The notes under the pieces were generated by a model. That model did no database searches. It was not told where the DNA came from and saw only the letters and a program-made list of their open reading frames with translations. Of a stretch of 56,197 nucleotides of DNA, positions 18,168-26,504 are shown one piece after another. The DNA comes from Oceanicoccus sp. (GTDB taxonomy: Bacteria > Pseudomonadota > Gammaproteobacteria > Pseudomonadales > Dasaniaceae), in the NCBI RefSeq assembly GCF_029238675.1, contig NZ_JAQWFR010000001.1, positions 1 through 56,197 of the forward strand, written 5' to 3'. Position 1 is the stretch's first letter; each line of letters starts with the position of its first letter. The translations under genes and the position numbers were made by a program.

Positions 18168-19292
18168 TCAACTACCCGATGGCTTGGTGGCAGGCGCTTC
18201 CATGGCCGGAGTATCACTCTCTACTATTGCCGCATCCGCTGCCTGTCTTCTGGACACTTTTACCTGTTCTCCAATACCGACATATTCATGGCCGGAAATA
18301 ACAACATCAACCTTGCCAGGAAGACCCGTGACCCAAACGGACTCAACCTCATCAGCAACAATTTGCACAGGGTAATAACCCACGGTTTGATCTGTCTGTA
18401 GTGTCTTTATAATCAACTGCCCCTGCGTACCCAGAGATAATACAGAGGCTGGAACAGCGTGTGCTGTTATCTGTTTTAGCGTTATTGTGGCTCTACCCGT
18501 CAAATCGGCGAGTATCTCGTTACCGGGGTTGTCAAACACCGCCTCTACCTTGAACGCTCGGCTCTGCTGGTCTGCTTTCGCACTGCGAAACACAACACGA
18601 CCTTCTCGCACTCGGCCATCGGCAAGCGCAATTTCCACGGTGCCTTGAGGGTCAAGCTTGATAATTTCTTTTTCCGAAACCTGGAAAACCACTTTAAGCG
18701 GATCCAATTGCAAGAACTCAGCAAAAATCTGCCCCCTCTGGAGATAGTCGCCCACTTCGTAAAAACGCTCATTCAAAACACCGTCAAATGGCGCTTTTAA
18801 ATCCACGCGGGAGAGCTCTATTTTGGCGGCATCCAATAGTGTTTTCGCCGAGTCAACATCGAATTTTTTGCGCGCAATTTCTGCATCCGAAAGCAGATCT
18901 TTTGTTTTCAACTCAAGGGCGCCTTGGTACTCGAGCTGAACCTGCTCAACCAATGACTGGGCTTCAACCACCCTGAGCGCTCTTTCCTGGATGCCAATTT
19001 TGCCGACCAGCGTACCTTGTTTTACTTCTGTACCTTCAGCCACACTCGCTGCAACCAGGGGACCTTCGGTCTCGGCTCGCAGGTGCACCAGCCTGAAGGG
19101 TTCAGTTCGGGCGTTAAACATCAGCGAAGGTTGATAGTGCTCAGCGGTCGAAGTAGCTACTTCGACATGGGTTAAAAAGTTATCGGTATTTTCTTTCTCG
19201 ACAGACTCGTCATTGCCGATTAATAGGCCTGAAAGCAACCAGGCCAGAACCACGACGAGCACAATTAAGGCGTATCGAACATTTTTACTCAC
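18168..19292 (-). CDS. RND efflux periplasmic adaptor (membrane fusion protein)
   Basis: A 374-residue HlyD/AcrA-type adaptor. One N-terminal membrane anchor (ALIVLVVVLAWLLSGLLIG) is followed by a biotinyl-lipoyl half-motif (LRAETEGPLVAASVAEGTEVKQG), a short helical hairpin, the second lipoyl half (LSRVDLKAPFDGVLNE), a beta-barrel, and a Ser/Ala/Pro-rich tail. It links the RND pump to an outer-membrane channel. I set the start at the GTG 19292 because AAAGGAAA precedes it at the right distance and the protein then begins directly before the anchor. An upstream ATG at 19409 would add 39 residues of unlikely composition. Confidence 0.9.
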   Translation of the reverse strand: MSKNVRYALIVLVVVLAWLLSGLLIGNDESVEKENTDNFLTHVEVATSTAEHYQPSLMFNARTEPFRLVHLRAETEGPLVAASVAEGTEVKQGTLVGKIGIQERALRVVEAQSLVEQVQLEYQGALELKTKDLLSDAEIARKKFDVDSAKTLLDAAKIELSRVDLKAPFDGVLNERFYEVGDYLQRGQIFAEFLQLDPLKVVFQVSEKEIIKLDPQGTVEIALADGRVREGRVVFRSAKADQQSRAFKVEAVFDNPGNEILADLTGRATITLKQITAHAVPASVLSLGTQGQLIIKTLQTDQTVGYYPVQIVADEVESVWVTGLPGKVDVVISGHEYVGIGEQVKVSRRQAADAAIVESDTPAMEAPATKPSGS

Positions 19293-19384
19293 ACCGTTTC
19301 CTTTTTGTTGCGGTATTTTCTGAAGATAGACACAAGCACCCAGCCAATCGGGTTTGCATGCTTGCGCAGTATATAATACGTGAA

Positions 19385-19396
19385 GAGTAAATACTC
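19385..19396. promoter_or_regulatory. Short inverted repeat upstream of the efflux operon
   Basis: GAGTA-AA-TACTC lies about 90 bases before the adaptor start. On the minus strand an AT-rich TATTATATACT stretch follows it within 20 bases and could hold the -10. This is a plausible operator for the efflux genes; the regulator is not identified. A second 6-bp inverted repeat (CAGAGG/CCTCTG) lies at 19429-19454, nearer the merR-like stop. Confidence 0.3.
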
Positions 19397-19488
19397 CTTT
19401 CATTTGCATCGAATTGCATTAGAGACTTCAGAGGCAAAAATCTCCACCTCTGTACTACTTATTGGTGGCGTATTTAGCTTCTACCTGA

Positions 19489-20442
19489 TCAATGTTCGTC
19501 CAAAGCGGCTAACAGCGCCTTCTCGAGTAAACCCCTGGCTTGGGTTGTATAGGCATAGATACAGGCATGAACTGAAGCTTCTTTCCAATTATTGGCACCG
19601 CATTGCTGGCTGTATTCTTCAAAGGCATTAAGCGAGCGAATTAGCTCTGTAAGGTGGGAAGGACATTTGCAAGTTATAGAATTACTTTTACTGGCCGCTT
19701 CCGTCAAGGCCTGCTCGGAAAAGTAATTCGGGATGGTGGCGGGCAGTGGCAAATTGAATTTTCGGCTGCTATCAAATAAACCAGAGATATAGGTTTGCTC
19801 TTTTTTTGCCCTGCTTGTAAAGGTATCGATTAATTCCAGGTTAATTGGCGCATCGTTGGCGTATATTCCCTCTTTACTCAACTGTTCTTTCGCAGTAGTA
19901 CTGAGAGTCGGATGATGAAAAAAAATACTACAGCCCTGCTGTTTGTAATATTTAAGCTTAGCCAGTGTTTGCTGGCTGATTTTTTCAGCCTGAAGCAACA
20001 GTATTTTGGCGGAGGCATTTTCAGTAGATGTGTTTAACCATTGTTCAACTGAAACAGCTGGAAACTCAACAGCTAAAGCGGGGTATCGATTAGGATGTTT
20101 GTTAAACAATTGAGTAAAATCTTTACCAATCACAACGGTATTAAAAGACTGGCTTACTTCAATGCTTTCATTGGCGGGTTTATTGGAAATGAGTGTTAGT
20201 GTCTTCTGCGGCAGAGCTGCTATATCTTTAATTCTCATACCGCTATCAACCAGCTGCTTAACCAGAAACAGATGATCCAGGTCGACTTTACTGTATTCGC
20301 GCTGGCCGCCTTCGGTGCGTCTGGAAGGGCCAAGACCATGCCGGCGCTCCCACATTCTCAGGCAATGGGCCGATATACCGGTTAGTCTGGAGACAACACC
20401 AATACTGTAGGAAGCTTGTTGAAGATTTTGCTTGCTGTTCAC
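19489..20442 (-). CDS. MerR-family regulator with CarH/LitR-like DNA-binding domain
   Basis: A 317-residue regulator. Residues about 10-75 form a MerR winged helix (YSIGVVSRLTGISAHCLRMW, ERRHGLGPSRRTEGGQREYS, then LVDSGMRIKDIAALPQ), closest in wording to the CarH/LitR group. The C-terminal about 230 residues would match the B12-sensor half of CarH in position, but I see no DxHxxG or ExxxH cobalamin motif. Instead there is a Cys-containing helical end (ITCKCPSHLTELIRSLNAFEEYSQQC). It may therefore sense something other than cobalamin, or be ligand-free. It is 71 bases downstream of the sigma-factor gene on the same strand, probably one operon. Direct and inverted repeats upstream of that operon are candidate binding sites. 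Confidence 0.8.
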   Translation of the reverse strand: MNSKQNLQQASYSIGVVSRLTGISAHCLRMWERRHGLGPSRRTEGGQREYSKVDLDHLFLVKQLVDSGMRIKDIAALPQKTLTLISNKPANESIEVSQSFNTVVIGKDFTQLFNKHPNRYPALAVEFPAVSVEQWLNTSTENASAKILLLQAEKISQQTLAKLKYYKQQGCSIFFHHPTLSTTAKEQLSKEGIYANDAPINLELIDTFTSRAKKEQTYISGLFDSSRKFNLPLPATIPNYFSEQALTEAASKSNSITCKCPSHLTELIRSLNAFEEYSQQCGANNWKEASVHACIYAYTTQARGLLEKALLAALDEH

Positions 20443-20513
20443 TGGAAAATGCCTAAGCCTGTGTTTTTACAGTAACTATACAGGTAGGTTTACGCAGCAA
20501 GGGCTTATTCAGA

Positions 20514-21917
20514 TCATTGAGTCAGCCATAGCCCATCTTTTATATCAACTTGCTGGCTTTCGACCAGCTCTCTTAGCTCGGCCAGTATTTTTTTCTCAAT
20601 CTGCCGGACCCTCTCGCGGCTTAGGCCGATATTGCTGCTAACTATCTCCAGTGACTGGGCAGGTACGCCCTTAAGCCCAAAGCGATGGATTAAAATAAAC
20701 GCTTCTCTGTCAGTCAATGTGGTTAGTAGCTGGTCTACCACAGTTTTTAGCTCACCTTCCCAAACCTGCTCTTCAACCTCCTGATCCGCATCTGCGATCA
20801 CACCCGACAAGGTCATCTCCTGGTCCCGGTCCAATAGCGGCTGGTCAAGGGACAGCGCGAAGTTGTTTAATTCAAGCAGCGTTTTAACCCGAGACTCTGA
20901 TAAATCACAGCTGGATGCCACCGAGACAGGATTAACCACACTGCCTTGGCTTTGTAAATCAGTGGCTGTGCGACGCAACACGTTTAAATCAGCGATGGTG
21001 GATGTCGGCAGGCGCATAAACCCTTTATGACGCACCGGTGCCAATCGGGTTTTTGCATCGACCCAATTATAGGCATAGGTAGAAAAACGATAACCTGACT
21101 GGGGGCGGTATTTTTCTATCGCTCGAATTAGGCCAAATACTCCCTCTTGAAATATATCCGGAATTTCACCAGGTGACAGGCTATGTTTTTTGGCTACATG
21201 ATAAACAAGCCGGAGGTTATGATGCACCAGATAATTTCTGCACTTGTAATAGTTTTTAACCAGGGTTAATAAACGTTTTCCGGGAGTGCCTTTTTCTTCT
21301 CGCACCTTGCTAACACCAGACTCAGGAATAGCAGCAAGATAGTTGGAAAAAGCCTTTAAATAAGAGGAGCACTGCCCCGGCTGGCTAATAGCATACTGCG
21401 ACTGGGCAATGGCGAGAATTAATTGATGGGGCCAGTCAATCAACGTTAGCTCTGTGATGTCAACAATATCCGCAGGACCATCGTTTAAACGTTCAATACG
21501 ACGGGCCAAATCAGCTACCTGGGGCTTTCCGTCCAAGGATTTAATAATCTGCTTTATATCCGTCATTAACAGGCGATGCTCACTAGTGCGCAAGCCCAGA
21601 TCCAGAGGGTTTTTATCGGAGGCTACGGAAGTCAGGTAAGTTGTAAACCATTCACGGCCCGATGAGTCCCGCAGCAATTCAAGCACTAACTGCTGCACCA
21701 AATCACCCAACCAGGTAAAATGTTTTTTCTCCTCCTGCTCTGAAAGCTGGGTGGAAGATCTGAGGCTCTCATGGATAGCCGCCAATGCATCCCTTGGCTT
21801 ATCTTTATCGTCATTTAAGACTAAAGACACAGGGAGCGACGCCTCTTCACTAAGAGGCTGCCATTTATCTGTAAAACCTACCGTAGGTGTTAGTAAGTTA
21901 TCGCTATCAATCCACAT
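20514..21917 (-). CDS. Sigma-70 family factor with unusual N-terminal extension
   Basis: A 467-residue sigma factor. Region 2 spans about 227-300 (HHNLRLVYHVAKKH, then DIFQEGVFGLIRAIEKY and RFSTYAYNWVDAKTR), region 3 about 310-380, and region 4 about 393-452 with the -35-binding helix-turn-helix (NIGLSRERVRQIEKKIL). It is thus a full group 2/3-like factor, not an ECF. The first about 220 residues do not resemble RpoD region 1.1 or RpoS/RpoH N-termini; they are mostly helical and acidic/Leu-rich. It is much longer than RpoS or RpoH (about 285-330). The ATG at 21917 follows directly after four 15-bp tandem repeats, and no Shine-Dalgarno is visible. The partner gene downstream is the MerR-like regulator. 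Confidence 0.88.
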   Translation of the reverse strand: MWIDSDNLLTPTVGFTDKWQPLSEEASLPVSLVLNDDKDKPRDALAAIHESLRSSTQLSEQEEKKHFTWLGDLVQQLVLELLRDSSGREWFTTYLTSVASDKNPLDLGLRTSEHRLLMTDIKQIIKSLDGKPQVADLARRIERLNDGPADIVDITELTLIDWPHQLILAIAQSQYAISQPGQCSSYLKAFSNYLAAIPESGVSKVREEKGTPGKRLLTLVKNYYKCRNYLVHHNLRLVYHVAKKHSLSPGEIPDIFQEGVFGLIRAIEKYRPQSGYRFSTYAYNWVDAKTRLAPVRHKGFMRLPTSTIADLNVLRRTATDLQSQGSVVNPVSVASSCDLSESRVKTLLELNNFALSLDQPLLDRDQEMTLSGVIADADQEVEEQVWEGELKTVVDQLLTTLTDREAFILIHRFGLKGVPAQSLEIVSSNIGLSRERVRQIEKKILAELRELVESQQVDIKDGLWLTQ

Positions 21918-21919
21918 AA

Positions 21920-21979
21920 TTAATGACTTAAAGGTTAATTACTGAAGGGTTAATGACTAAACGCTTAATGACTATTCAG
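21920..21979. repeat. Four 15-bp tandem repeats before the sigma-factor start
   Basis: TTAATGACT occurs at 21920, 21950 and 21965, and TTAATTACT at 21935, each exactly 15 bp apart, with A/G-rich variable filler. On the sense strand of the sigma gene this reads AGTCATTAA repeated, ending three bases before the ATG. A fifth partial site (AATGACT, 22065-22071) lies further upstream. Regular spacing on one face-shifted helix suggests binding by a multimeric regulator in head-to-tail order, as described for CarH-type MerR proteins. The link to the neighbouring MerR protein is an inference. Confidence 0.8.
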
Positions 21980-22027
21980 TTGTAAAATAACCGAATTCGT
22001 TACCGCATAGATAGATGCAGACAGGTG

Positions 22028-22056
22028 AATACCTAGACATTAATTCGTCAGGTATT
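22028..22056. promoter_or_regulatory. MerR-type inverted repeat in the sigma/selO divergent region
   Basis: AATACCT (22028-22034) and AGGTATT (22050-22056) form perfect 7-bp arms with a 15-base spacer. AGGT-GAAT-ACCT at 22023-22034 overlaps the left arm. ACCT/AGGT arms are common in MerR operators. The site is about 110 bases from each of the divergent starts. Confidence 0.4.
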
Positions 22057-22132
22057 TAGCAAACAATGACTAGTAATCTGGTATACAGAAGCTCATTGAT
22101 AAGCAGTGCAGCTAAAGATAGATTATCATTAG

Positions 22133-22144
22133 GGTAAATTTACC
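22133..22144. promoter_or_regulatory. 12-bp palindrome just upstream of selO
   Basis: GGTAAATTTACC is a perfect palindrome ending 13 bases before the selO start codon. It could be an operator for selO or for the divergent sigma gene. The binding protein is unknown. Confidence 0.35.
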
Positions 22145-22157
22145 GAAGTAATAGACT

Positions 22158-23588
22158 ATGCTGACATTTTCCAATACCTATCAAGATCTCGGCGATGCAT
22201 TTTATCAACGTATTCATCCTGCTGCCGCCTCTAACCCCACACTACTGTTATGGAATTCAGCACTAGCTGAAAGGCTGGCTATTGCCCCGCCCCTGACCGA
22301 AGACACGGACTTACAAGCCCGGTTATTTTCTGGCAATCAATTAGTCGATGGCTCAGACCCTATAGCACTGGCCTATTGCGGGCATCAGTTTGGTCAGCTC
22401 AATCCACAACTGGGTGATGGCCGTGCGCACCTCTTAGGCGAAGTGTTAGACCAGCACCAGCGGCGCTTTGACATCCAACTGAAAGGCTCAGGCCGCACCC
22501 CCTTCTCCCGTGGTGGTGATGGCCGCTGTGCACTGGGGCCAGCTCTGCGGGAATATATTATGAGTGAGGCTATGTTTTTTTTAGGCGTGCCTACTTCCCG
22601 CTGTCTTGCGGTAGTCGCCACCGGCGACCCGGTTTACCGTGAAGAAGAAAAGCCCGGCGCAGTAGTAACTCGCGTAGCGGCCAGCCATATTCGTGTTGGC
22701 ACTTTTGTTTATTTTGCGATTCGCGAAGATCTGCAATCACTGCAAGCACTGTTGGATCACTCGGTTGCGCGGCACTACCCTGAAATTAATCGGCAGACCG
22801 ATGGCAACAAAGCGCTGTTATTTTTACAGGCAGTTATCGAACAACAAATCCTGTTAGTGATTGAATGGATGCGCGTGGGTTTTATTCACGGCGTTATGAA
22901 TACCGATAATATGGCCATTTCCGGTGAGACGATTGATTACGGCCCCTGCGCTATGATGGGCGCTTATGACCCCGCAACGGTTTACAGTTCTATTGATACG
23001 CAAGGGCGCTACGCCTTTGGCAATCAGCCTAATATTGTGCGGTGGAATATGACTCGCCTGGCTGAAAGTCTGCTAACGTTAATCCACCCGGAGCAGAAAA
23101 AAGCGGTTGAGCTGGCTGAATCGATATTAAAACTTTTCCCGGAAAAATTTGAACAAGCTTATTTTTCTATGCTGGGGAAAAAACTGGGAATGGCTGATAC
23201 TGACAGCGAGTTGGCTACCGAACTATTGCAAACTATGCATAGAGATAAGCTCGACTATACCGAAACATTTTTGCAACTAACGCAATCGCTGGACAATCCG
23301 GATATTGCTGAACATCTTGCGGAAAAACTGGGCGACTGGTATATGCGCTGGCGCGACGGAAGTTCTCCGGACCAGGAGTTAATGAAACAAAACAACCCAG
23401 TAGTTATTCCCAGAAACCATCACATCGAACAAGTACTGGCAAGCTGCGAGGCAAGCGGCAATGCCGACGCAGCAAAAGCCATCTTGGCCGTGTTACGCTC
23501 GCCCTATAGCGCTATTGCCGGCACTGCACATTACCAGGACTTACCAGTGGACGCCGATGCCGGCTACCAAACCTTTTGTGGCACCTGA
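22158..23588 (+). CDS. selO: Protein adenylyltransferase SelO (YdiU family)
   Basis: A 476-residue pseudokinase-fold enzyme that transfers AMP from ATP to Ser/Thr/Tyr of other proteins, linked to redox stress responses. Family marks are YCGHQFGQLNPQLGDGRAHLLGE split over about 73-98, QLKGSGRTPFSRGGDGR (about 111-127), and the active-site segment HGVMNTDNMAISGETIDYGP (about 248-267) with the catalytic and metal Asp/Asn residues. The C-terminus is FCGT; the Cys is at the place of selenocysteine in animal SelO. Length is usual for bacteria. It is divergent from the sigma/MerR operon and followed by a repeat element. No strong ribosome site is seen. Confidence 0.95.
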   Translation: MLTFSNTYQDLGDAFYQRIHPAAASNPTLLLWNSALAERLAIAPPLTEDTDLQARLFSGNQLVDGSDPIALAYCGHQFGQLNPQLGDGRAHLLGEVLDQHQRRFDIQLKGSGRTPFSRGGDGRCALGPALREYIMSEAMFFLGVPTSRCLAVVATGDPVYREEEKPGAVVTRVAASHIRVGTFVYFAIREDLQSLQALLDHSVARHYPEINRQTDGNKALLFLQAVIEQQILLVIEWMRVGFIHGVMNTDNMAISGETIDYGPCAMMGAYDPATVYSSIDTQGRYAFGNQPNIVRWNMTRLAESLLTLIHPEQKKAVELAESILKLFPEKFEQAYFSMLGKKLGMADTDSELATELLQTMHRDKLDYTETFLQLTQSLDNPDIAEHLAEKLGDWYMRWRDGSSPDQELMKQNNPVVIPRNHHIEQVLASCEASGNADAAKAILAVLRSPYSAIAGTAHYQDLPVDADAGYQTFCGT

Positions 23589-23616
23589 ACAACCCAACCT
23601 CATTCCCGCAAGCCCC

Positions 23617-23719
23617 CGTCATTCCCGCGAAGGCGGGAATCCAGTGCTGTCAATTTCCGCTTTAGCGGAAATAACAGCATAAACATGCAGTCTGGATTCC
23701 CGCCTTCGCGGGAATGACG
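23617..23719 (+). repeat. Family A 103-bp three-hairpin element, copy 2
   Basis: Same orientation and length as the copy at 5278, with only scattered differences (for example CAATTTCC in place of TAATTTCC). It lies 28 bases after the selO stop, between convergent selO and ppdK. Just before it, CTCATTCCCGCAAG (about 23599-23612) is a partial copy of the element end. Confidence 0.9.
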
Positions 23720-23753
23720 ATAGTCATGGCCTGCCCCATCTACTCACCCAATA

Positions 23754-26351
23754 TCAAGTTAAAGTCACATTAGCCTGCGCTGCTGCAATGCGGGCAACCG
23801 GTACCCGGTAAGGGCTGCAGCTTACATAATCCAGACCCAACTCATGGCAAAACTGTATTGACCTTGGGTCACCGCCATGCTCACCGCAGATGCCGTATTT
23901 AATACCTTCTTTGGCTTCCCGGCTATCTTCAATGGCCATCTTCATCAGCTTGCCAACGGCCCGTTGGTCAAGACTAACAAAAGGATCATCTTCCACTAAA
24001 TTGCGGTCCAGATAGTCCGGGACAAATTTACCCACATCATCGCGGGAAAACCCGTAAGTCATCTGGGTTAAGTCATTGGTACCAAAACTCATAAACTCTA
24101 CAGAATTGGCTAAACGCTCCGCACCTAAACAGGCGCGCGGGGTTTCCATCATGGTGCCAATTTTATAGGGGAATGAAACTGACTCTTTCTCTAACACTGA
24201 AATAATGCCGCGCTCAATAATTTGGGTAATGGCTCGAATTTCACGGACGTTGACCACCAGTGGAATCATAATTTCCGGGCTGGGGTTATAACCAGCCTTG
24301 TGGGCCAATACCGCAGCCTCGGCAATAGCCTTCACCTGCATTTCAGTAATTTCCGGATACACAATAGACAAGCGGCAACCACGGAAACCGAGCATGGGGT
24401 TCACTTCTTGTAAGCTTTGCACAATCTCGCGCACTTTATCAGCGGGCTTGCCCAGGCGAGCCGCCAGCTCAACCAACTCCTCTTCCCCATGGGGTAAAAA
24501 CTCATGCAGTGGTGGATCTAACAATCTAATAGTGACTGGCAGGTCATGCATTTCTTTAAATAAGGCCAGCATATCTTCCCGCTGAAAAGCCAGTAACTGA
24601 TCAAGGTAACCCTGGCGCTCTTGCTTGTCTTCAGAAAGAATCATGCCACGCATAATATCGATACGGGAAGCATCAAAGAACATATGCTCGGTACGACATA
24701 AGCCTATACCCTCTGCACCCAGCTCTCGCGCTTTGGCTGCATCTTCCGGAGTTTCGGCATTGGCACGTACTGCTAAGCGACGGTATTTATCCGCCCAGGA
24801 TAATAAGGTCTGGAAATCATCATTGGCGCTGGCTTCAGTTTTTGGAATATCACCCAGCATCACTTCACCGGTAGAGCCATCCAGCGTAATTTCATCCATA
24901 CGCTTCATGACCACACCCTCATCGGTAGTTGCAGTGCCCGCTTGGTAATCAATGGTTAGTTCACCACAACCGGTAATCGCACAAACACCCATACCACGAG
25001 CCACAACAGCTGCGTGTGATGTCATCCCACCCAACTCAGTCAGAATGCCTTCTGACACTTTCATACCGTGAATATCTTCCGGGGTGGTTTCGCGGCGCAC
25101 CAGAATCACTTTATTACCGGCGGCGGCAACCTCAACGGCTTCATCCGCAGAAAATACTATCCTGCCAGTGGCACCACCAGGACTTGCTGGCAAGCCTTTG
25201 GCGACGATATCGGTTTTGGCATTGACATCAATCATGGGGTGCAAAAAGGCATCCACATGTTCCGGCGACACACGCATCAGGGCTTCTTTTTCCCCGATTA
25301 AACCTTCATTTACCATATCCACAGCAATTTTTACTGACGCCCTGCCCGTGCGTTTACCACTACGGGTTTGCAACATATAGAACTTACCTTCCTGCACGGT
25401 AAACTCCATATCCTGCATATCCTGGTAGTGTTGCTCAAGACGTTTTTGCGTTTCAAATAATTGCTGGTATACCTCGGGCATTTGTTGCTGCAGGTGGCTA
25501 ATGGGCAATGGCGTGCGAATACCTGCCACCACATCTTCACCGGCGGCATTAGTCAGGTACTCGCCGTAAAATTCATGATCACCCGTAGATGGGTTACGCG
25601 TAAACGCCACACCAGAACCGGAGTCATCACCAAAGTTGCCAAACACCATGGCCTGTACACAGACAGCCGTACCCAGGCTGGCGGGAATATTATTCATCTC
25701 GCGATAGAAAATTGCCCTTGGCGTATTCCAGGATAAAAACACTGCAGCAATCGCTTCTTTTAACTGCACCGCAGGATTTTGTGGAAAATCAACCAACTTT
25801 TTAAAAATGGCAATAATCGCCTGCCAGTCTTGCGCCGTCATTTCAACATCCAGCGTTTTATCATGGGCCTTTTTATATTTCTCGATTTCATGCTCAAACT
25901 GCTCGCCATCCGTCTCTAGTACTACATCGGCATACATCTGGATAAAGCGGCGGTAGGAGTCATAGGCAAAACGGGGGTTATTGGTTTTTTTGGCCAACCC
26001 CTCGGCAATTTCGTCATTCATACCGAGGTTTAAAATGGTATTCATCATACCGGGCATTGAAACCGGCGCCCCGGAACGGACTGAGAAAAGTAGTGGGTTG
26101 TCAGGGTCACCAAAACTCGCCCCCATTTTTTCCTCTACCAAACGCAGGGCTACGTTGTACTCGGTTTCCAGGTGCCTGGGTAGTTTATTACCGGACTCGA
26201 AGAACTCACGGCAAGTCGGTGTGGTGATAACAAAACCAAAAGGAACCGGCAAGCCCATGGCGGTCATTTCACAGAGGTTAGCCCCCTTGCCACCCAGCAG
26301 GTTACGATCATCTTTTGAACCTTCATTAAACAGATAAACCCGTTTAGCCAT
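23754..26351 (-). CDS. ppdK: Pyruvate, phosphate dikinase
   Basis: An 865-residue cytosolic enzyme interconverting pyruvate, ATP and phosphate with phosphoenolpyruvate, AMP and pyrophosphate; it serves gluconeogenesis or glycolysis depending on conditions. The N-terminal ATP-grasp domain begins with YLFNEGSKDDRNLLGGKGAN and contains SVRSGAPVSMPGMMNTILNL. The swivelling domain has the phosphohistidine in GGMTSHAAVVARGMG (His about 446). The C-terminal PEP/pyruvate barrel carries GTNDLTQM and ends with the active-site segment GICGEHGGDP. Length is usual for bacteria (about 870-880). It is a single gene, divergent from an XRE-family regulator 153 bases away, which could control it. Confidence 0.97.
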   Translation of the reverse strand: MAKRVYLFNEGSKDDRNLLGGKGANLCEMTAMGLPVPFGFVITTPTCREFFESGNKLPRHLETEYNVALRLVEEKMGASFGDPDNPLLFSVRSGAPVSMPGMMNTILNLGMNDEIAEGLAKKTNNPRFAYDSYRRFIQMYADVVLETDGEQFEHEIEKYKKAHDKTLDVEMTAQDWQAIIAIFKKLVDFPQNPAVQLKEAIAAVFLSWNTPRAIFYREMNNIPASLGTAVCVQAMVFGNFGDDSGSGVAFTRNPSTGDHEFYGEYLTNAAGEDVVAGIRTPLPISHLQQQMPEVYQQLFETQKRLEQHYQDMQDMEFTVQEGKFYMLQTRSGKRTGRASVKIAVDMVNEGLIGEKEALMRVSPEHVDAFLHPMIDVNAKTDIVAKGLPASPGGATGRIVFSADEAVEVAAAGNKVILVRRETTPEDIHGMKVSEGILTELGGMTSHAAVVARGMGVCAITGCGELTIDYQAGTATTDEGVVMKRMDEITLDGSTGEVMLGDIPKTEASANDDFQTLLSWADKYRRLAVRANAETPEDAAKARELGAEGIGLCRTEHMFFDASRIDIMRGMILSEDKQERQGYLDQLLAFQREDMLALFKEMHDLPVTIRLLDPPLHEFLPHGEEELVELAARLGKPADKVREIVQSLQEVNPMLGFRGCRLSIVYPEITEMQVKAIAEAAVLAHKAGYNPSPEIMIPLVVNVREIRAITQIIERGIISVLEKESVSFPYKIGTMMETPRACLGAERLANSVEFMSFGTNDLTQMTYGFSRDDVGKFVPDYLDRNLVEDDPFVSLDQRAVGKLMKMAIEDSREAKEGIKYGICGEHGGDPRSIQFCHELGLDYVSCSPYRVPVARIAAAQANVTLT

Positions 26352-26504
26352 ACCCTAAGACCTTCTAGTGAGAAATTTTGAGGGCACAACTATAGAGATT
26401 ATTGTCAGCGCTAACAATACTAAACTGGCAGCAGGAAATACCAAAAGCCTTATCATGGCTTGTCATTGCAGGAGGGATTGTCGATCAATGGTTACAAGGT
26501 TACT

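Noticed and set aside
18168..21917. Light-response cluster suggested by the CarH/LitR-like regulator
   Set aside because: No photolyase, cryptochrome, carotenoid or cobalamin motif is present in the window.
21920..21979. CRISPR-like array or replication iterons
   Set aside because: Units are 15 bp without unique spacers and no cas or replication gene is nearby; regulatory repeats fit better.
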